A stretch of DNA of 64,000 nt, taken from Ramlibacter ginsenosidimutans. Its GTDB lineage: Bacteria > Pseudomonadota > Gammaproteobacteria > Burkholderiales > Burkholderiaceae_C. Location of the stretch: NCBI RefSeq assembly GCF_016654015.1, contig NZ_JAEPWM010000004.1, positions 331,045-395,044 of the forward strand, read 5' to 3'. Made by a program: the position numbers and the translations under genes. Positions 30,264 to 42,056 of this stretch are shown here, piece after piece (position 1 is the stretch's first letter; each line of letters starts with the position of its first letter). Under the pieces are notes generated by a model. The model was not told the origin of the DNA. It made no database searches and was given only the letters and a program-made list of their open reading frames with translations.

Positions 30264-31070
30264 TCACACCACCCGCACCTGCAAACTCGGCAGCTTGTCG
30301 ATGTGGATCTCCATCACGTCGCCGCGGACCACCGGGCCGACGTTGGCGGGCGTGCCCGAGTAGATGATGTCGCCGGGGTAGAGCTCGTTGGCCTGCGAGA
30401 GGTGGGCGATCTGCTCGGCGACGGACCAGATCATCTGGTTGAGGTCGGCGCTCTGCTTGGTCTGGCCGTTGACCTTCAGCCAGATCGCGCCCTGCGTGAA
30501 GTGCCCGACCAGCGCCACCGGATGCACGGGGCCCATGGGCGCGGAGTGGTCGAAGCTCTTGCCGATTTCCCAGGGCTTTTTCTCGTTGCCCATCGCCTGC
30601 TGCAGGTCGCGGCGCGTCATGTCGAGGCCCACGGTGTAGCCGTAGACGTGGTCCAGCGCGCGCTCCACCGGGATGTTGCGGCCGCCCCGGTGCAGGAAGG
30701 CCACGAGCTCCACCTCGTAGTGGTAGTTCTTCGTCAGCGTGGGATAGGGATGGTCCGCCACCACGCCCGGCGTCACGTGCTGGATGGCGTCGGTGGGCTT
30801 CTGGAAGAAGAACGGCGGCTCGCGATTCGGGTCCGAACCCATCTCGCGCGAATGCGCCGCGTAGTTGCGGCCGATGCAGTAGATCCGGCGCACCGGGAAG
30901 ACCTCGCTCGAACCCACGACAGGCACGAAGCTGTCCGGCACGGCGAACAGCGGCTTGGCGCCGCTGCCCATCGCCACGTCAGCGCCGGTGCTCGCGCAGC
31001 CGGCCAGGCCCGCGGCGGCCGCAGCGACGGCCGCGGACCCCTGGAAAAAATTGCGACGGTCCATTTGCAT
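30264..31070 (-). CDS. fumarylacetoacetate hydrolase-family protein with Tat/lipoprotein signal
   Basis: A 268-residue FAH-superfamily enzyme (C-C bond hydrolase, decarboxylase or isomerase of 2-oxo acids). The domain runs from about residue 50: IYCIGRNYAAH, YEVELVAF (metal Glu residues), YTVGLDMTRRDLQ and GDIIYSGTPANVGPV. Unusually, the N-terminus is MQMDRRNFFQGSAA..., a twin-arginine signal, followed by a lipobox LAGC with Cys25. This predicts Tat export and lipid attachment. ATG 31070 is supported by GGAG 5-8 nt before it. Relatives are normally cytoplasmic, so the location, not the fold, is the uncertain part. Confidence 0.85.
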   Translation of the reverse strand: MQMDRRNFFQGSAAVAAAAAGLAGCASTGADVAMGSGAKPLFAVPDSFVPVVGSSEVFPVRRIYCIGRNYAAHSREMGSDPNREPPFFFQKPTDAIQHVTPGVVADHPYPTLTKNYHYEVELVAFLHRGGRNIPVERALDHVYGYTVGLDMTRRDLQQAMGNEKKPWEIGKSFDHSAPMGPVHPVALVGHFTQGAIWLKVNGQTKQSADLNQMIWSVAEQIAHLSQANELYPGDIIYSGTPANVGPVVRGDVMEIHIDKLPSLQVRVV

Positions 31071-31244
31071 CGGTCTCCTCACTTGGAAGGCGGCAGTATC
31101 CCCCTGCGGGTCGGCCGGCGAACGTGCATTGGCGTTTGTCCTAGTCCCCGGCCCAGGAGGTCGCCCGAGCATAGTGACCGTCGTCTCCCCGGAGATCCCC
31201 CCGGCGGGCCGCGTGCTGTACGCTGGCCGCCGACCGTGGGAAAA

Positions 31245-31273
31245 TTGACGTTGACGTAAACGTCAACTAAAGT
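31245..31273 (+). promoter_or_regulatory. promoter of the PPK2-icmF operon with 18-bp palindromic operator in the spacer
   Basis: TTGACG (31245-31250) and TAAAGT (31268-31273) are 17 nt apart, a plausible sigma-70 promoter. The perfect palindrome GTTGACGTAAACGTCAAC (31250-31267, 8-bp arms around AA) fills the spacer. Such placement is typical of MerR-family control, and the ACGT-centred sequence resembles sites described for LiuR-type regulators of acyl-CoA catabolism. The PPK2 start is 9 nt downstream of the -10. Confidence 0.6.
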
Positions 31274-31282
31274 CCCCCCTTC

Positions 31283-32125
31283 ATGCCCAAGCCCCGCTTC
31301 CAGGCGCCCCGCGCCGCCGACTGGCAGCCCCCCGCGGGCAAGCATGCCGCGGATTTCAAGCTGTCCGAGGTCGACCCGGCGGCCACCCCCTGGTCCAGCG
31401 GCGACAAGGAAAAGGACAAGCAGCAGGTCGACGCCATCGCGCAGGAGCTCGACGAACTGCAGAACCTGTTCTACGCGGACGGGCGCTACGCCCTGCTGGT
31501 CGTGCTGCAGGGCATGGACGCCTCGGGCAAGGACGGCGCGATCCGGGCCGTGTTCTCGCGCACCAGCCCGCTGGGCGTGCACAGCATCCCGTGGAAGGCG
31601 CCCAGCGAGGACGAGCGGGCGCACGACTATCTCTGGCGCATCCACCACGGCATGCCGCGCGCGCGCGAGATCGTGGTGTTCAACCGCAGCCACTACGAGG
31701 ACGTGCTGGTGCCCGTGGTGAACGGCAAGCTCACCCGCGAGCGCACGGAGGAGCGCTACCGCCAGATCAACGACTTCGAGCGCATGCTGTGCGAGAACGC
31801 CACGGTGATCCTGAAGTTCATGCTCCACATCAGCTCGGAAGAACAGCGCGTGCGCCTGCAGGCCCGCGTGGACGACCCGACCAAGCGCTGGAAGTTCGCT
31901 GCCGGCGATCTCGAGGTGCGCAAGCACTGGCGCGACTACCAGAAGGCCTACCAGGCGCTGCTGCGCACGACCAGCACGGAATGGGCGCCGTGGACCATCG
32001 TGCCGGCGAACTCCAAGACGCACCGCAACCTGATGATCGCCAGCATCGTGCGCGACACGCTGCACGGGCTCAAACTGCGCTACCCCCCCGACCCGCCCGG
32101 CGTCGCGGGTGTCAAAGTGAAGTGA
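31283..32125 (+). CDS. ppk2: polyphosphate kinase 2 family protein
   Basis: Transfers phosphate between polyphosphate and nucleotides in the cytoplasm. The 280-residue single-domain form has Walker A GMDASGKDGAIRAVF, the lid region with RSHYEDVL and the Walker B-type ILKFMLHIS. PPK2 subclasses act on ADP/GDP, AMP or both, and I cannot settle which from sequence. It is the first gene of a four-gene operon with icmF, a thiolase and a dehydrogenase (15 nt to icmF), suggesting a role in NTP supply for acyl-CoA catabolism. Confidence 0.92.
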   Translation: MPKPRFQAPRAADWQPPAGKHAADFKLSEVDPAATPWSSGDKEKDKQQVDAIAQELDELQNLFYADGRYALLVVLQGMDASGKDGAIRAVFSRTSPLGVHSIPWKAPSEDERAHDYLWRIHHGMPRAREIVVFNRSHYEDVLVPVVNGKLTRERTEERYRQINDFERMLCENATVILKFMLHISSEEQRVRLQARVDDPTKRWKFAAGDLEVRKHWRDYQKAYQALLRTTSTEWAPWTIVPANSKTHRNLMIASIVRDTLHGLKLRYPPDPPGVAGVKVK

Positions 32126-32140
32126 ACTGACCATCCGACC

Positions 32141-35100
32141 ATGACCGACCTGTCCGCCGAATTCAAGGCGCTCGCCAGCTACCGCCCCACCCACAAGGTG
32201 CGCTTCGTCACGGCCGCATCGCTGTTCGACGGGCACGACGCAGCGATCAACATCATGCGGCGCATCCTGCAGTCCATGGGCACGGAGGTGATCCACCTGG
32301 GGCACAACCGCAGCGTCGACGAGGTGGTCACGGCCGCCTTGCAGGAGGACGTGCAGGGCATCGCCATCAGCTCCTACCAGGGCGGCCACCTGGAGTACTT
32401 CAAGTACATGGTCGACCTGCTGCGCGAGCGCGGCGGCGAGCACATCCAGGTGTTCGGCGGCGGCGGCGGCGTGATCGTGCCCTCCGAGATCCGCGAGCTG
32501 CAGGACTACGGCGTGGCGCGCATCTACAGCCCCGAGGACGGCCAGAAGATGGGCCTGGCCGGGATGATCGGCGAGATGGTGATGCGCTGCGACCGCGACC
32601 TGTCGCCGTACGCGCCGAAGTCGCTGGACGCGATCCAGGGCCACACCGAACTCGGCTGGCGCGCGCTCGCGCAACTCGTCACCGCCCTGGAGGGCGGCAG
32701 CGCCGACGCGAAGCTGGTGCAGGACCTGCGCACGGCCGCCGGCCAGCGCCGCGTGCCCGTCCTGGGCATCACGGGCACCGGTGGCGCCGGCAAGTCCTCG
32801 CTCACCGACGAACTGGTGCGCCGGCTGCGCCTGGACCAGGACGACAGCCTGCGCGTGGCGATCGTCTCGATCGACCCCTCGCGACGCAAGAGCGGCGGCG
32901 CCCTGCTCGGCGACCGCATCCGCATGAACGCGATCGGCCCCTGGAAGCAAGGGCCGCGCGTGTACATGCGCTCGCTCGCCACGCGCGACTTCGGCAGCGA
33001 GATCAGCGCCGCGCTCGGCGACACGGTCGCCGCGTGCAAGGCCGCCGGCTTCGACCTCGTCATCGTCGAGACCAGCGGCATCGGCCAGGGCGATGCGGCC
33101 ATCGTGCCGCACGTGGACATCCCGCTGTACGTGATGACGCCGGAGTTCGGCGCGGCCAGCCAGCTGGAAAAGATCGACATGCTGGACTTCGCCGAGTTCG
33201 TGGCGATCAACAAGTTCGACCGCAAGGGCGCGGCCGACGCGCTGCGCGACGTCGCCAAGCAGGTGCAGCGCAACCGCGAGGCGTTCGGCAAGCGGCCGGA
33301 GGAGATGCCGGTGTTCGGCACCATGGCGGCGCGCTTCAACGACGACGGCGTGACGGCGCTGTACCAGGCGCTGAAGCCGCGCCTGCAGGAGCTCGGCCTG
33401 CCCCTGCGCGAGGGCCGCCTGCCGCAGGTCTCCGTGCGCCACAGCACCAACCAGGCGCCGGTCGTGCCGCCCGGCCGGACTCGCTATCTCGCCGACATCG
33501 CCGACACCGTGCGCGGCTACAAGAAGCGCGTGCGCGAACAGGTGCGGCTCGCCCGCGAGATCCAGCAACTGAAGGAAGCCGCGCGCATGCTCAAGCTGGA
33601 GAAGCCCGGGCGCGCGCCTGCGGCGGAAGCCACGCTGGACCTGGCGGCACAGCGGCTCGCGCGCATGGACAAGGACGCCCTGCACCTGCTGAAGCAGTGG
33701 CCCGACATGCAGAAGGCCTACGCCGGCGACGAGTACGTGGTGAAGATCCGCGACCGCGAGATCCGCACCGCGCTCACCTACACCTCGCTGTCGGGCACCG
33801 TGGTGCGCAAGGTGTCGCTGCCCCAGTACGAGGACCACGGCGAGATCCTGAAGTGGCTGATGCTGGAGAACGTGCCCGGCAGCTTCCCCTACACCGCCGG
33901 CGTGTTCGCCTTCAAGCGCGAGAACGAGGACCCCACGCGCATGTTCGCGGGCGAAGGCGACGCGTTCCGTACCAACAAGCGCTTCAAGCTGCTGTCCGCC
34001 GGCATGCCGGCCAAGCGCCTGTCCACCGCCTTCGACTCGGTCACGCTGTACGGCAACGATCCCGATCCGCGCCCGGACATCTACGGCAAGGTGGGCAACT
34101 CCGGCGTGTCCATCGCGACCCTGGACGACATGAAGGTGCTGTACTCGGGCTTCGACCTGTGCGATCCCGCGACCTCGGTGTCGATGACCATCAACGGCCC
34201 GGCGCCGACGATCCTGGCGATGTTCATGAACACCGCCATCGATCAGAAGCTTGCCAAGTTCAAGGCCGACAACGGCCGCGAGCCCACCGGCACCGAGGCG
34301 GCCAAGATCCGCGAATGGGTGCTCGCCAACGTGCGTGGCACCGTGCAGGCCGACATCCTGAAGGAAGACCAGGGCCAGAACACCTGCATCTTCTCCACCG
34401 AGTTCTCGCTGAAGGTGATGGGCGACATCGCCGAGTACTTCGTGCACCACGACGTGCGGAACTTCTACTCGGTGTCGATCTCGGGCTACCACATCGCCGA
34501 GGCTGGCGCCAACCCGATCTCGCAGCTCGCCTTCACGCTGTCCAACGGCTTCACCTTCGTCGAGGCGTATCTCGCCCGCGGGATGCACGTCGACGACTTC
34601 GCGCCCAATCTGTCCTTCTTCTTCTCCAACGGCATGGACCCGGAGTACACGGTGCTGGGCCGCGTGGCGCGCCGCATCTGGGCGGTCGCGATGAAGGAAC
34701 GCTACGGCGCCAACGAGCGCAGCCAGAAGCTCAAGTACCACGTCCAGACCTCGGGCCGCTCGCTGCACGCGCAGGAGATCCAGTTCAACGACATCCGCAC
34801 CACGCTGCAGGCGCTGATCGCGATCTACGACAACTGCAACTCGCTGCACACCAACGCCTTCGACGAGGCGATCACCACGCCCACGGAGGATTCCGTGCGG
34901 CGCGCGATGGCGATCCAGCTGATCATCAACCGCGAGTGGGGCCTGGCGAAGAACGAGAACCCGAACCAGGGCGCGTTCGTCATCGACGAACTCACCGAGC
35001 TGGTGGAGGAGGCGGTGCTGGCGGAGTTCGAGCGCATCGCCGAACGCGGCGGCGTGCTGGGCGCGATGGAGACCGGCTACCAGCGCGGTCGCATCCAGGA

Positions 35101-35434
35101 CGAGAGCATGCACTACGAGATGCTGAAGCACACGGGCGAGCTGCCCATCGTGGGCGTCAACACCTTCCGCAATCCCCACGGCGACGCCGTGCTGGAGAAG
35201 CTGGAGCTCGCGCGCTCCACCGAAGAAGAGAAGCAGGGCCAGCTGGCGCGCCTGCGCGACTTCCACGCCCGCAACGCAGCCGAGGCGCCGGCGCTGCTGC
35301 AGCGCCTGCAGGAGGCTGTCATCGCCAATCGCAACGTGTTCGAAGTCCTGATGGACGCCGTGCGCGTGTGTTCCCTGGGGCAGATCACCAATGCCCTGTT
35401 CGAAGTCGGCGGCCAGTACCGCCGCAACATGTAA
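32141..35434 (+). CDS. icmF: fused isobutyryl-CoA mutase with G-protein chaperone
   Basis: Adenosylcobalamin-dependent mutase that interconverts isobutyryl-CoA and n-butyryl-CoA. The protein is 1097 residues, the full fusion. The B12-binding domain comes first (about 15-150; [12 protein letters not shown] with H32 as the cobalt ligand, GGGGGV at 106-111). The MeaB-type GTPase domain follows (about 200-480; GTGGAGKSS at 212-220, [17 protein letters not shown]). The substrate TIM-barrel comes last (about 560-1097; [30 protein letters not shown]). Related IcmF proteins also act on isovaleryl- or pivalyl-CoA. It lies in one operon with a thiolase and 3-hydroxyacyl-CoA dehydrogenase. Confidence 0.96.
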   Translation: MTDLSAEFKALASYRPTHKVRFVTAASLFDGHDAAINIMRRILQSMGTEVIHLGHNRSVDEVVTAALQEDVQGIAISSYQGGHLEYFKYMVDLLRERGGEHIQVFGGGGGVIVPSEIRELQDYGVARIYSPEDGQKMGLAGMIGEMVMRCDRDLSPYAPKSLDAIQGHTELGWRALAQLVTALEGGSADAKLVQDLRTAAGQRRVPVLGITGTGGAGKSSLTDELVRRLRLDQDDSLRVAIVSIDPSRRKSGGALLGDRIRMNAIGPWKQGPRVYMRSLATRDFGSEISAALGDTVAACKAAGFDLVIVETSGIGQGDAAIVPHVDIPLYVMTPEFGAASQLEKIDMLDFAEFVAINKFDRKGAADALRDVAKQVQRNREAFGKRPEEMPVFGTMAARFNDDGVTALYQALKPRLQELGLPLREGRLPQVSVRHSTNQAPVVPPGRTRYLADIADTVRGYKKRVREQVRLAREIQQLKEAARMLKLEKPGRAPAAEATLDLAAQRLARMDKDALHLLKQWPDMQKAYAGDEYVVKIRDREIRTALTYTSLSGTVVRKVSLPQYEDHGEILKWLMLENVPGSFPYTAGVFAFKRENEDPTRMFAGEGDAFRTNKRFKLLSAGMPAKRLSTAFDSVTLYGNDPDPRPDIYGKVGNSGVSIATLDDMKVLYSGFDLCDPATSVSMTINGPAPTILAMFMNTAIDQKLAKFKADNGREPTGTEAAKIREWVLANVRGTVQADILKEDQGQNTCIFSTEFSLKVMGDIAEYFVHHDVRNFYSVSISGYHIAEAGANPISQLAFTLSNGFTFVEAYLARGMHVDDFAPNLSFFFSNGMDPEYTVLGRVARRIWAVAMKERYGANERSQKLKYHVQTSGRSLHAQEIQFNDIRTTLQALIAIYDNCNSLHTNAFDEAITTPTEDSVRRAMAIQLIINREWGLAKNENPNQGAFVIDELTELVEEAVLAEFERIAERGGVLGAMETGYQRGRIQDESMHYEMLKHTGELPIVGVNTFRNPHGDAVLEKLELARSTEEEKQGQLARLRDFHARNAAEAPALLQRLQEAVIANRNVFEVLMDAVRVCSLGQITNALFEVGGQYRRNM

Positions 35435-35450
35435 TCCCACTGGACCTCTC

Positions 35451-36632
35451 ATGACTCGCGATATCTTCGTCGTCGGTGCCGCGCGCACCGCGATCGGCAC
35501 TTTCGGCGGCGGCCTCAAGGACGTGCCGCTCACCCAGCTCGCCACCACCGCCGTGAAGGAAGCGCTGCGCCGCTCTGGCGCCGACGCCAACACCGTCGGC
35601 CACGTCGTGATGGGCAACGTGATCCCCACCGACGTGCGCGACGCCTACCTTTCGCGCGTGGCCGCGATCGAAGCCGGCCTGCCGCTGGAGACGCCGGCGT
35701 TCAACGTCAACCGCCTGTGCGGCTCCGGCCTGCAGGCGGTCGTCTCCGCGGCGCAGGTGCTGATGCTCGGCGACGCCGAGATCGCGATCGGCGCCGGCGC
35801 CGAGTCCATGAGCCGCGGCCCCTACTTCATGCAGGGCGCGCGCTGGGGCGGCCGCATGGGCGACCTCGCGGCCACGGACTACATGCTGGGCATCCTGCAC
35901 GACCCGTTCCACCGCATCCACATGGGCATCACCGCGGAGAACGTGGCGAAGCGCGACGGCATCACGCGCGAGATGCAGGACGCGCTGGCCGTCGAAAGCC
36001 ACCGGCGCGCCGCCCGCGCCGTCGCCGAAGGCCGCTTCAAGGAGCAGATCGTCCCGGTGGAGGTCGCCACGCGCAAGGGCACCGTGCTGTTCGACACCGA
36101 CGAACACGTGCGCGCCGACACCACCATCGAGCAGCTCGCCAAGATGAAGCCGGCCTTCGACAAGGAAGGCAGCGTCACGGCCGGGAATGCCTCGGGCCTC
36201 AACGACGGGGCGGCGGCCCTGGTGCTGGCCAGCGGCGACGCCGTGCGCAAGCACGGCCTCAAGCCGATGGCGCGGCTGGTCGCCTACGCGCACGCGGGCG
36301 TCGACCCGAAGATCATGGGCCTGGGCCCCGTGCCGGCGACGCGCCTGGCGCTGCAGCGCGCCGGCCTCAAGGCCACCGACCTGGACGTGATCGAATCCAA
36401 CGAAGCCTTCGCCGCCCAGGCCTGCGCCGTCACGCGCGCGCTGGAGCTGGACCCTGCGAAGGTGAACCCCAACGGCTCCGGCATTTCGCTGGGCCATCCC
36501 GTCGGCGCCACGGGCGCGATCATCGCCACCAAGGCGGTCTACGAACTTCAGCGCACCGGCGGCCGCTACGCCCTGGTGACCATGTGCATCGGCGGCGGCC
36601 AGGGCATCGCCGCGATCTTCGAGCGAGCCTGA
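35451..36632 (+). CDS. bktB: acetyl-CoA C-acyltransferase, BktB-like beta-ketothiolase
   Basis: Thiolase that cleaves or makes 3-ketoacyl-CoA (acetoacetyl-CoA, 3-ketovaleryl-CoA). The protein is 393 residues. The nucleophile Cys is in [10 protein letters not shown], with the His in [13 protein letters not shown] and the second Cys in [14 protein letters not shown]. Many stretches ([35 protein letters not shown]) closely resemble the BktB of Cupriavidus necator, which accepts C5 substrates. It starts 16 nt after icmF and ends 2 nt before the dehydrogenase. Confidence 0.9.
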   Translation: MTRDIFVVGAARTAIGTFGGGLKDVPLTQLATTAVKEALRRSGADANTVGHVVMGNVIPTDVRDAYLSRVAAIEAGLPLETPAFNVNRLCGSGLQAVVSAAQVLMLGDAEIAIGAGAESMSRGPYFMQGARWGGRMGDLAATDYMLGILHDPFHRIHMGITAENVAKRDGITREMQDALAVESHRRAARAVAEGRFKEQIVPVEVATRKGTVLFDTDEHVRADTTIEQLAKMKPAFDKEGSVTAGNASGLNDGAAALVLASGDAVRKHGLKPMARLVAYAHAGVDPKIMGLGPVPATRLALQRAGLKATDLDVIESNEAFAAQACAVTRALELDPAKVNPNGSGISLGHPVGATGAIIATKAVYELQRTGGRYALVTMCIGGGQGIAAIFERA

Positions 36633-36634
36633 AC

Positions 36635-37489
36635 ATGAACAGCATCCGCAAGATCGGCGTCATCGGCGCCGGCACCATGGGCAACGGCATCGCGCAGGCG
36701 TGCGCGGTCGTCGGCCTGCCCGTCACCATGATCGACATCAGCGACGAGGCCGTGCAGCGCGGCGTGAAGACGCTCTCCGGCAGCCTCGACCGGCTGGTGA
36801 AGAAGGAGAAGCTCACCGAGGACGCGAAAGCGAAGGCGCTCGCGCTGGTGAAGGGCAGCACGCAGTACGCCGACCTGCGCGACTGCGACCTGGTCATCGA
36901 AGCCGCCACCGAGAACATCGAGCTGAAGCTGCGCATCCTGCGCCAGGTCGAGGACATCGTGCGCGACGATGCCGTCGTCGCCAGCAACACGTCCTCCATC
37001 TCCATCACGCAGCTCGCCGCCGTGATGAAGCATCCCGGCCGCTTCATCGGCATGCACTTCTTCAACCCGGTGCCGGTGATGGCGCTGGTGGAGTTGATCC
37101 GCGGGCTGCAGACCGACGACGCCGCGCACGCGGTGTGCGCGGAATTCGCGAAGGCGATCGGCAAGACGCCGGTGACCGTGCGCAACAGCCCCGGCTTCGT
37201 CGTCAATCGCATCCTCTGCCCCATGATCAACGAGGCGGTGTTCGTACTGCAGGAGGGCCTGGCGACCGCCGAGGACATCGACGCGGGCATGCGCCTGGGC
37301 TGCAACCATCCCATCGGCCCGCTGGCGCTGGCGGACCTCATCGGGCTCGACATCATGCTCGCCGTGATGAAGGTGTTCTACGACGGCTTCAAGGATCCCA
37401 AGTACCGTCCTGCGCCGCTGCTGCAGGAAATGGTGGACGCGGGCCGGCTGGGGCGCAAGACGGGCCGCGGCTTCTACAGCTACGCCTGA
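36635..37489 (+). CDS. 3-hydroxybutyryl-CoA dehydrogenase
   Basis: NAD-dependent oxidation of (S)-3-hydroxyacyl-CoA to 3-ketoacyl-CoA in beta-oxidation. The protein is 284 residues. The Rossmann motif GVIGAGTMGNGIAQ is at the N-terminus; SNTSSISIT, the catalytic-region HFFNPVPVMALVE and NSPGFVVNR follow. Together with the thiolase upstream it would turn the butyryl-CoA made by IcmF (after dehydrogenation and hydration elsewhere) into acetyl-CoA. It is the last gene of the operon. Confidence 0.95.
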   Translation: MNSIRKIGVIGAGTMGNGIAQACAVVGLPVTMIDISDEAVQRGVKTLSGSLDRLVKKEKLTEDAKAKALALVKGSTQYADLRDCDLVIEAATENIELKLRILRQVEDIVRDDAVVASNTSSISITQLAAVMKHPGRFIGMHFFNPVPVMALVELIRGLQTDDAAHAVCAEFAKAIGKTPVTVRNSPGFVVNRILCPMINEAVFVLQEGLATAEDIDAGMRLGCNHPIGPLALADLIGLDIMLAVMKVFYDGFKDPKYRPAPLLQEMVDAGRLGRKTGRGFYSYA

Positions 37490-37594
37490 CACGCAGCTTG
37501 CGCGATGTTGCTTTCGCCGTACTGCGGCGTTGCGGCGCGCAAACACGACCGATGGAGGAGAGGTCCTGCGCTCTTGCGCAGGCATACTCAGGAC

Positions 37595-37951
37595 GTGCCC
37601 GCCTTGCTGAATTACACCCACGGCCCGAGCTTCGCCGTCGTCGAGATCACCGCCCTTGCCTTCGTGGAGAACGCCATACCGGCGCTGGTCGAAATGGCCC
37701 ATCGCACCCGCGAACGAGGCGACCGGCGCCTGCTGATCAACCTCATGGACGTGGTGGGCACCTTCGGCATCGAGCAGCAACGCGAGATCGGGCTGCTGGC
37801 GCACCAATACCTGTCGCACCTGGAGCGCGTCGCCTCGCTGGTGCCGCCGGACAAGATCACGCACGCCAGCGAACTCGCAGCGCAGTCCAAGGGCCTGCAG
37901 CTGCGCGTCTTCACGGAACTCGGCGCCGCGATCGAGTGGCTGGTGGCGTGA
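37595..37951 (+). CDS. SpoIIAA/STAS-like small protein
   Basis: A 118-residue cytoplasmic protein if it starts at GTG 37595; an open frame extends back to 37505 but the added residues are arginine-rich and look non-coding. Alternating beta/alpha character (FAVVEITALAF, RRLLINLMDVVGTFG, HLERVASLVPP) suggests a SpoIIAA/STAS-like fold, as seen in many small Comamonadaceae proteins. I do not recognise a specific function. It is read in the same direction as the icmF operon but 105 nt after it. Confidence 0.55.
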   Translation: MPALLNYTHGPSFAVVEITALAFVENAIPALVEMAHRTRERGDRRLLINLMDVVGTFGIEQQREIGLLAHQYLSHLERVASLVPPDKITHASELAAQSKGLQLRVFTELGAAIEWLVA

Positions 37952-37967
37952 ACCCGGCCTGGTTCGC

Positions 37968-39074
37968 CTAGCCGGCGCGCGCGCTGCGCACCGCGGCGGC
38001 GAGCTCGCGGAGCACGTCCTGCGTCTGCTCCCAGCCCAGGCAGCCGTCGGTGATGGAGACGCCCGGTTGCAAGGGCTTGCCGGGCTCGAGGTCCTGCCGG
38101 CCGCCGTGCAGGTGGCTCTCCACCATCACCCCGAGGATGCGGCGCTCGCCGCCCGCGATCTGGCGCGCGAGTTCGCGGGCCACTTCGGGCTGCTTGCGGT
38201 AGTCCTTGCCCGAGTTGGCGTGCGAGCAGTCCACCATGACGCGCCCGCTGCCGCCGCCCTTGCGCGCGAGCGCGCAGGCGGCCTCGATGTCCGCCGGCGC
38301 ATAGTTGGGCCCGCGCGAGCCGCCACGCAGGATGATGTGGCAGTCGGCGTTGCCCTCGGTCTCGAAGACGGCGGCCACGCCCATCTTGGTCATGCCCATG
38401 AAGGCATGCGGCGCCCGGCAGGCCTGCAGCGCGTCGGCGGCCATCTGCACGCTGCCGTCCGTGCCGTTCTTGAACCCGATCGCGCAACTCAGGCCGGACG
38501 CCAGCTGGCGATGGCTCGGGCTCTCGGTCGTGCGCGCGCCGATCGCGCCCCAGCTGATCAGGTCCGAGATGTACTGCGGGCTCAGCAGGTCCAGGAACTC
38601 GGTGCCTGCGGGCAAGCCGAGCTGGGCGATCTCCAGCAGCAACTGGCGCGCGAGGCGCAGGCCCTCGTTGATGCGGAAGCTGCCGTCCAGGCGCGGGTCG
38701 TTGATGTAGCCCTTCCAGCCCACGGTCGTGCGCGGCTTCTCGAAGTACACGCGCATCACCAGCAGCAGGTCCTCGCGCAGTTCGTCGGCCAGGCCGCGCA
38801 GGCGCCGCGCGTACTCCATCGCCTGCGCGTGGTCGTGGATCGAGCAGGGCCCCACCACGACCAGCAGCCGCGGGTCCGTCCCGTGCACGGCGGCGGCCAC
38901 TTCGGTGCGGCTGCGCTCGATGAAGGCCTGCACGGCCTCGTCGGCCGGCAGTTCGTATTGCAGCAGCGCGGGCGAGATCAGCGGGCGCACGTCGCGGATG
39001 CGGACGTCGTCCAGCCGCGTGGCCTGCGGCATTTCCTCGGCGCCCTCGGGGCGCGGTGCGTCGATGGGGTTCAT
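37968..39074 (-). CDS. aroG: 3-deoxy-7-phosphoheptulonate (DAHP) synthase, class I
   Basis: First step of the shikimate pathway, condensing PEP and erythrose 4-phosphate. The protein is 368 residues, of the class I alpha (E. coli AroF/G/H) type. VVGPCSIHDH, RVYFEKPRTTVGWKGYIND, GARTTESPSHR (phosphate site), GFKNGTDG and DCSHANSGKD are all present. Which of the E. coli paralogues it follows in feedback inhibition cannot be judged from this. It diverges from an alpha/beta hydrolase with 38 nt between starts, and a TATAGT -10 lies at 39098-39103. Confidence 0.95.
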   Translation of the reverse strand: MNPIDAPRPEGAEEMPQATRLDDVRIRDVRPLISPALLQYELPADEAVQAFIERSRTEVAAAVHGTDPRLLVVVGPCSIHDHAQAMEYARRLRGLADELREDLLLVMRVYFEKPRTTVGWKGYINDPRLDGSFRINEGLRLARQLLLEIAQLGLPAGTEFLDLLSPQYISDLISWGAIGARTTESPSHRQLASGLSCAIGFKNGTDGSVQMAADALQACRAPHAFMGMTKMGVAAVFETEGNADCHIILRGGSRGPNYAPADIEAACALARKGGGSGRVMVDCSHANSGKDYRKQPEVARELARQIAGGERRILGVMVESHLHGGRQDLEPGKPLQPGVSITDGCLGWEQTQDVLRELAAAVRSARAG

Positions 39075-39097
39075 GCGAAAGTTCTCCGGCAGCCTGC

Positions 39098-39105
39098 ACT
39101 ATATT
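39098..39105. promoter_or_regulatory. overlapping divergent -10 boxes (aroG and hydrolase)
   Basis: ACTATATT reads TATAGT on the minus strand (39103-39098, towards aroG) and TATATT on the plus strand (39100-39105, towards the hydrolase, whose ATG follows after 7 nt). Two polymerases could not occupy both at once. Confidence 0.45.
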
Positions 39106-39112
39106 GGCTGCC

Positions 39113-39896
39113 ATGGCCTTCCTCTCCCTCGAGCTTGCCGGCACGTCCACCCGCATCGAATATGCATGGGTCGGCAAAGCCGATGCGGCCGCGCCCACGC
39201 TCGTCTTCCTGCACGAAGGCCTGGGCTCGGTGGCGATGTGGCGCGACTTCCCCGCGCGCCTGTGCGATGCCGCCGGCGTGCGGGGCCTCGTGTATTCGCG
39301 CCCCGGCTACGGCCAGTCCACGCCGCGGCCCGCCGATGAACACTGGCAGCCGGACTTCATGCACAAGCAGGCGCGCCACGTGCTGCCCGCCGTGCTGCGC
39401 GCGCTGGAGGTGAAGCGGCCCTGGCTGTTCGGCCACAGCGACGGCGGAACGATCGCGCTGCTCTACGCGGCCGCGTTCCCGCAGGCGCTGCGCGGCGCGA
39501 TCGTGCTGGCGCCGCACATCTTCGTGGAGGAGATCTCCGTCACCAGCATCCGGCAGGCACGCGAGGCCTACCGCACGACCGACCTGCGGCAGAAGCTGGC
39601 GCGCTACCACGCGGATCCCGATTCCGCGTTCTGGGGCTGGAACGACGCCTGGCTGTCGCCCGTGTTTCGCGACTGGTCGATCGCGCAGGAGATCCGCGCG
39701 ATCACCTGTCCGCTGCTGGCCATCCAGGGCGTCGACGACGAATACGGAACGCTGGAGCAGGTGCGCGGCATCGCACGCGCGGTGCCGCAGACGCGCCTGC
39801 TGGAGCTGCCGCACTGCGGCCACTCGCCGCACAAGGACCAGCCCGACGCCGTGATCGCCGCGGCGACGCTGTTCGTCGCCGCGGGCGGCCAGTCCG

Positions 39897-39925
<29 letters not shown>
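39113..39925 (+). CDS. alpha/beta hydrolase
   Basis: A 270-residue alpha/beta hydrolase of unknown substrate. The oxyanion region is FLHEGLGS, the nucleophile elbow GHSDGG, the acid is the Asp pair in QGVDDEYGT and the His is in [12 protein letters not shown]. It resembles small-molecule esterases and the ring-cleavage C-C hydrolase group. The ATG at 39113 has no Shine-Dalgarno sequence but a TATATT box ends 7 nt before it. The last 29 nt overlap the convergent glgX gene. Confidence 0.87.

Positions 39926-42052
<2,127 letters not shown>

Positions 42053-42056
<4 letters not shown>

Noticed and set aside
32141..32260. B12 riboswitch controlling icmF
   Set aside because: The gap before icmF is 15 nt and the operon leader before PPK2 is short. 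There is no space or conserved B12-box for a riboswitch.
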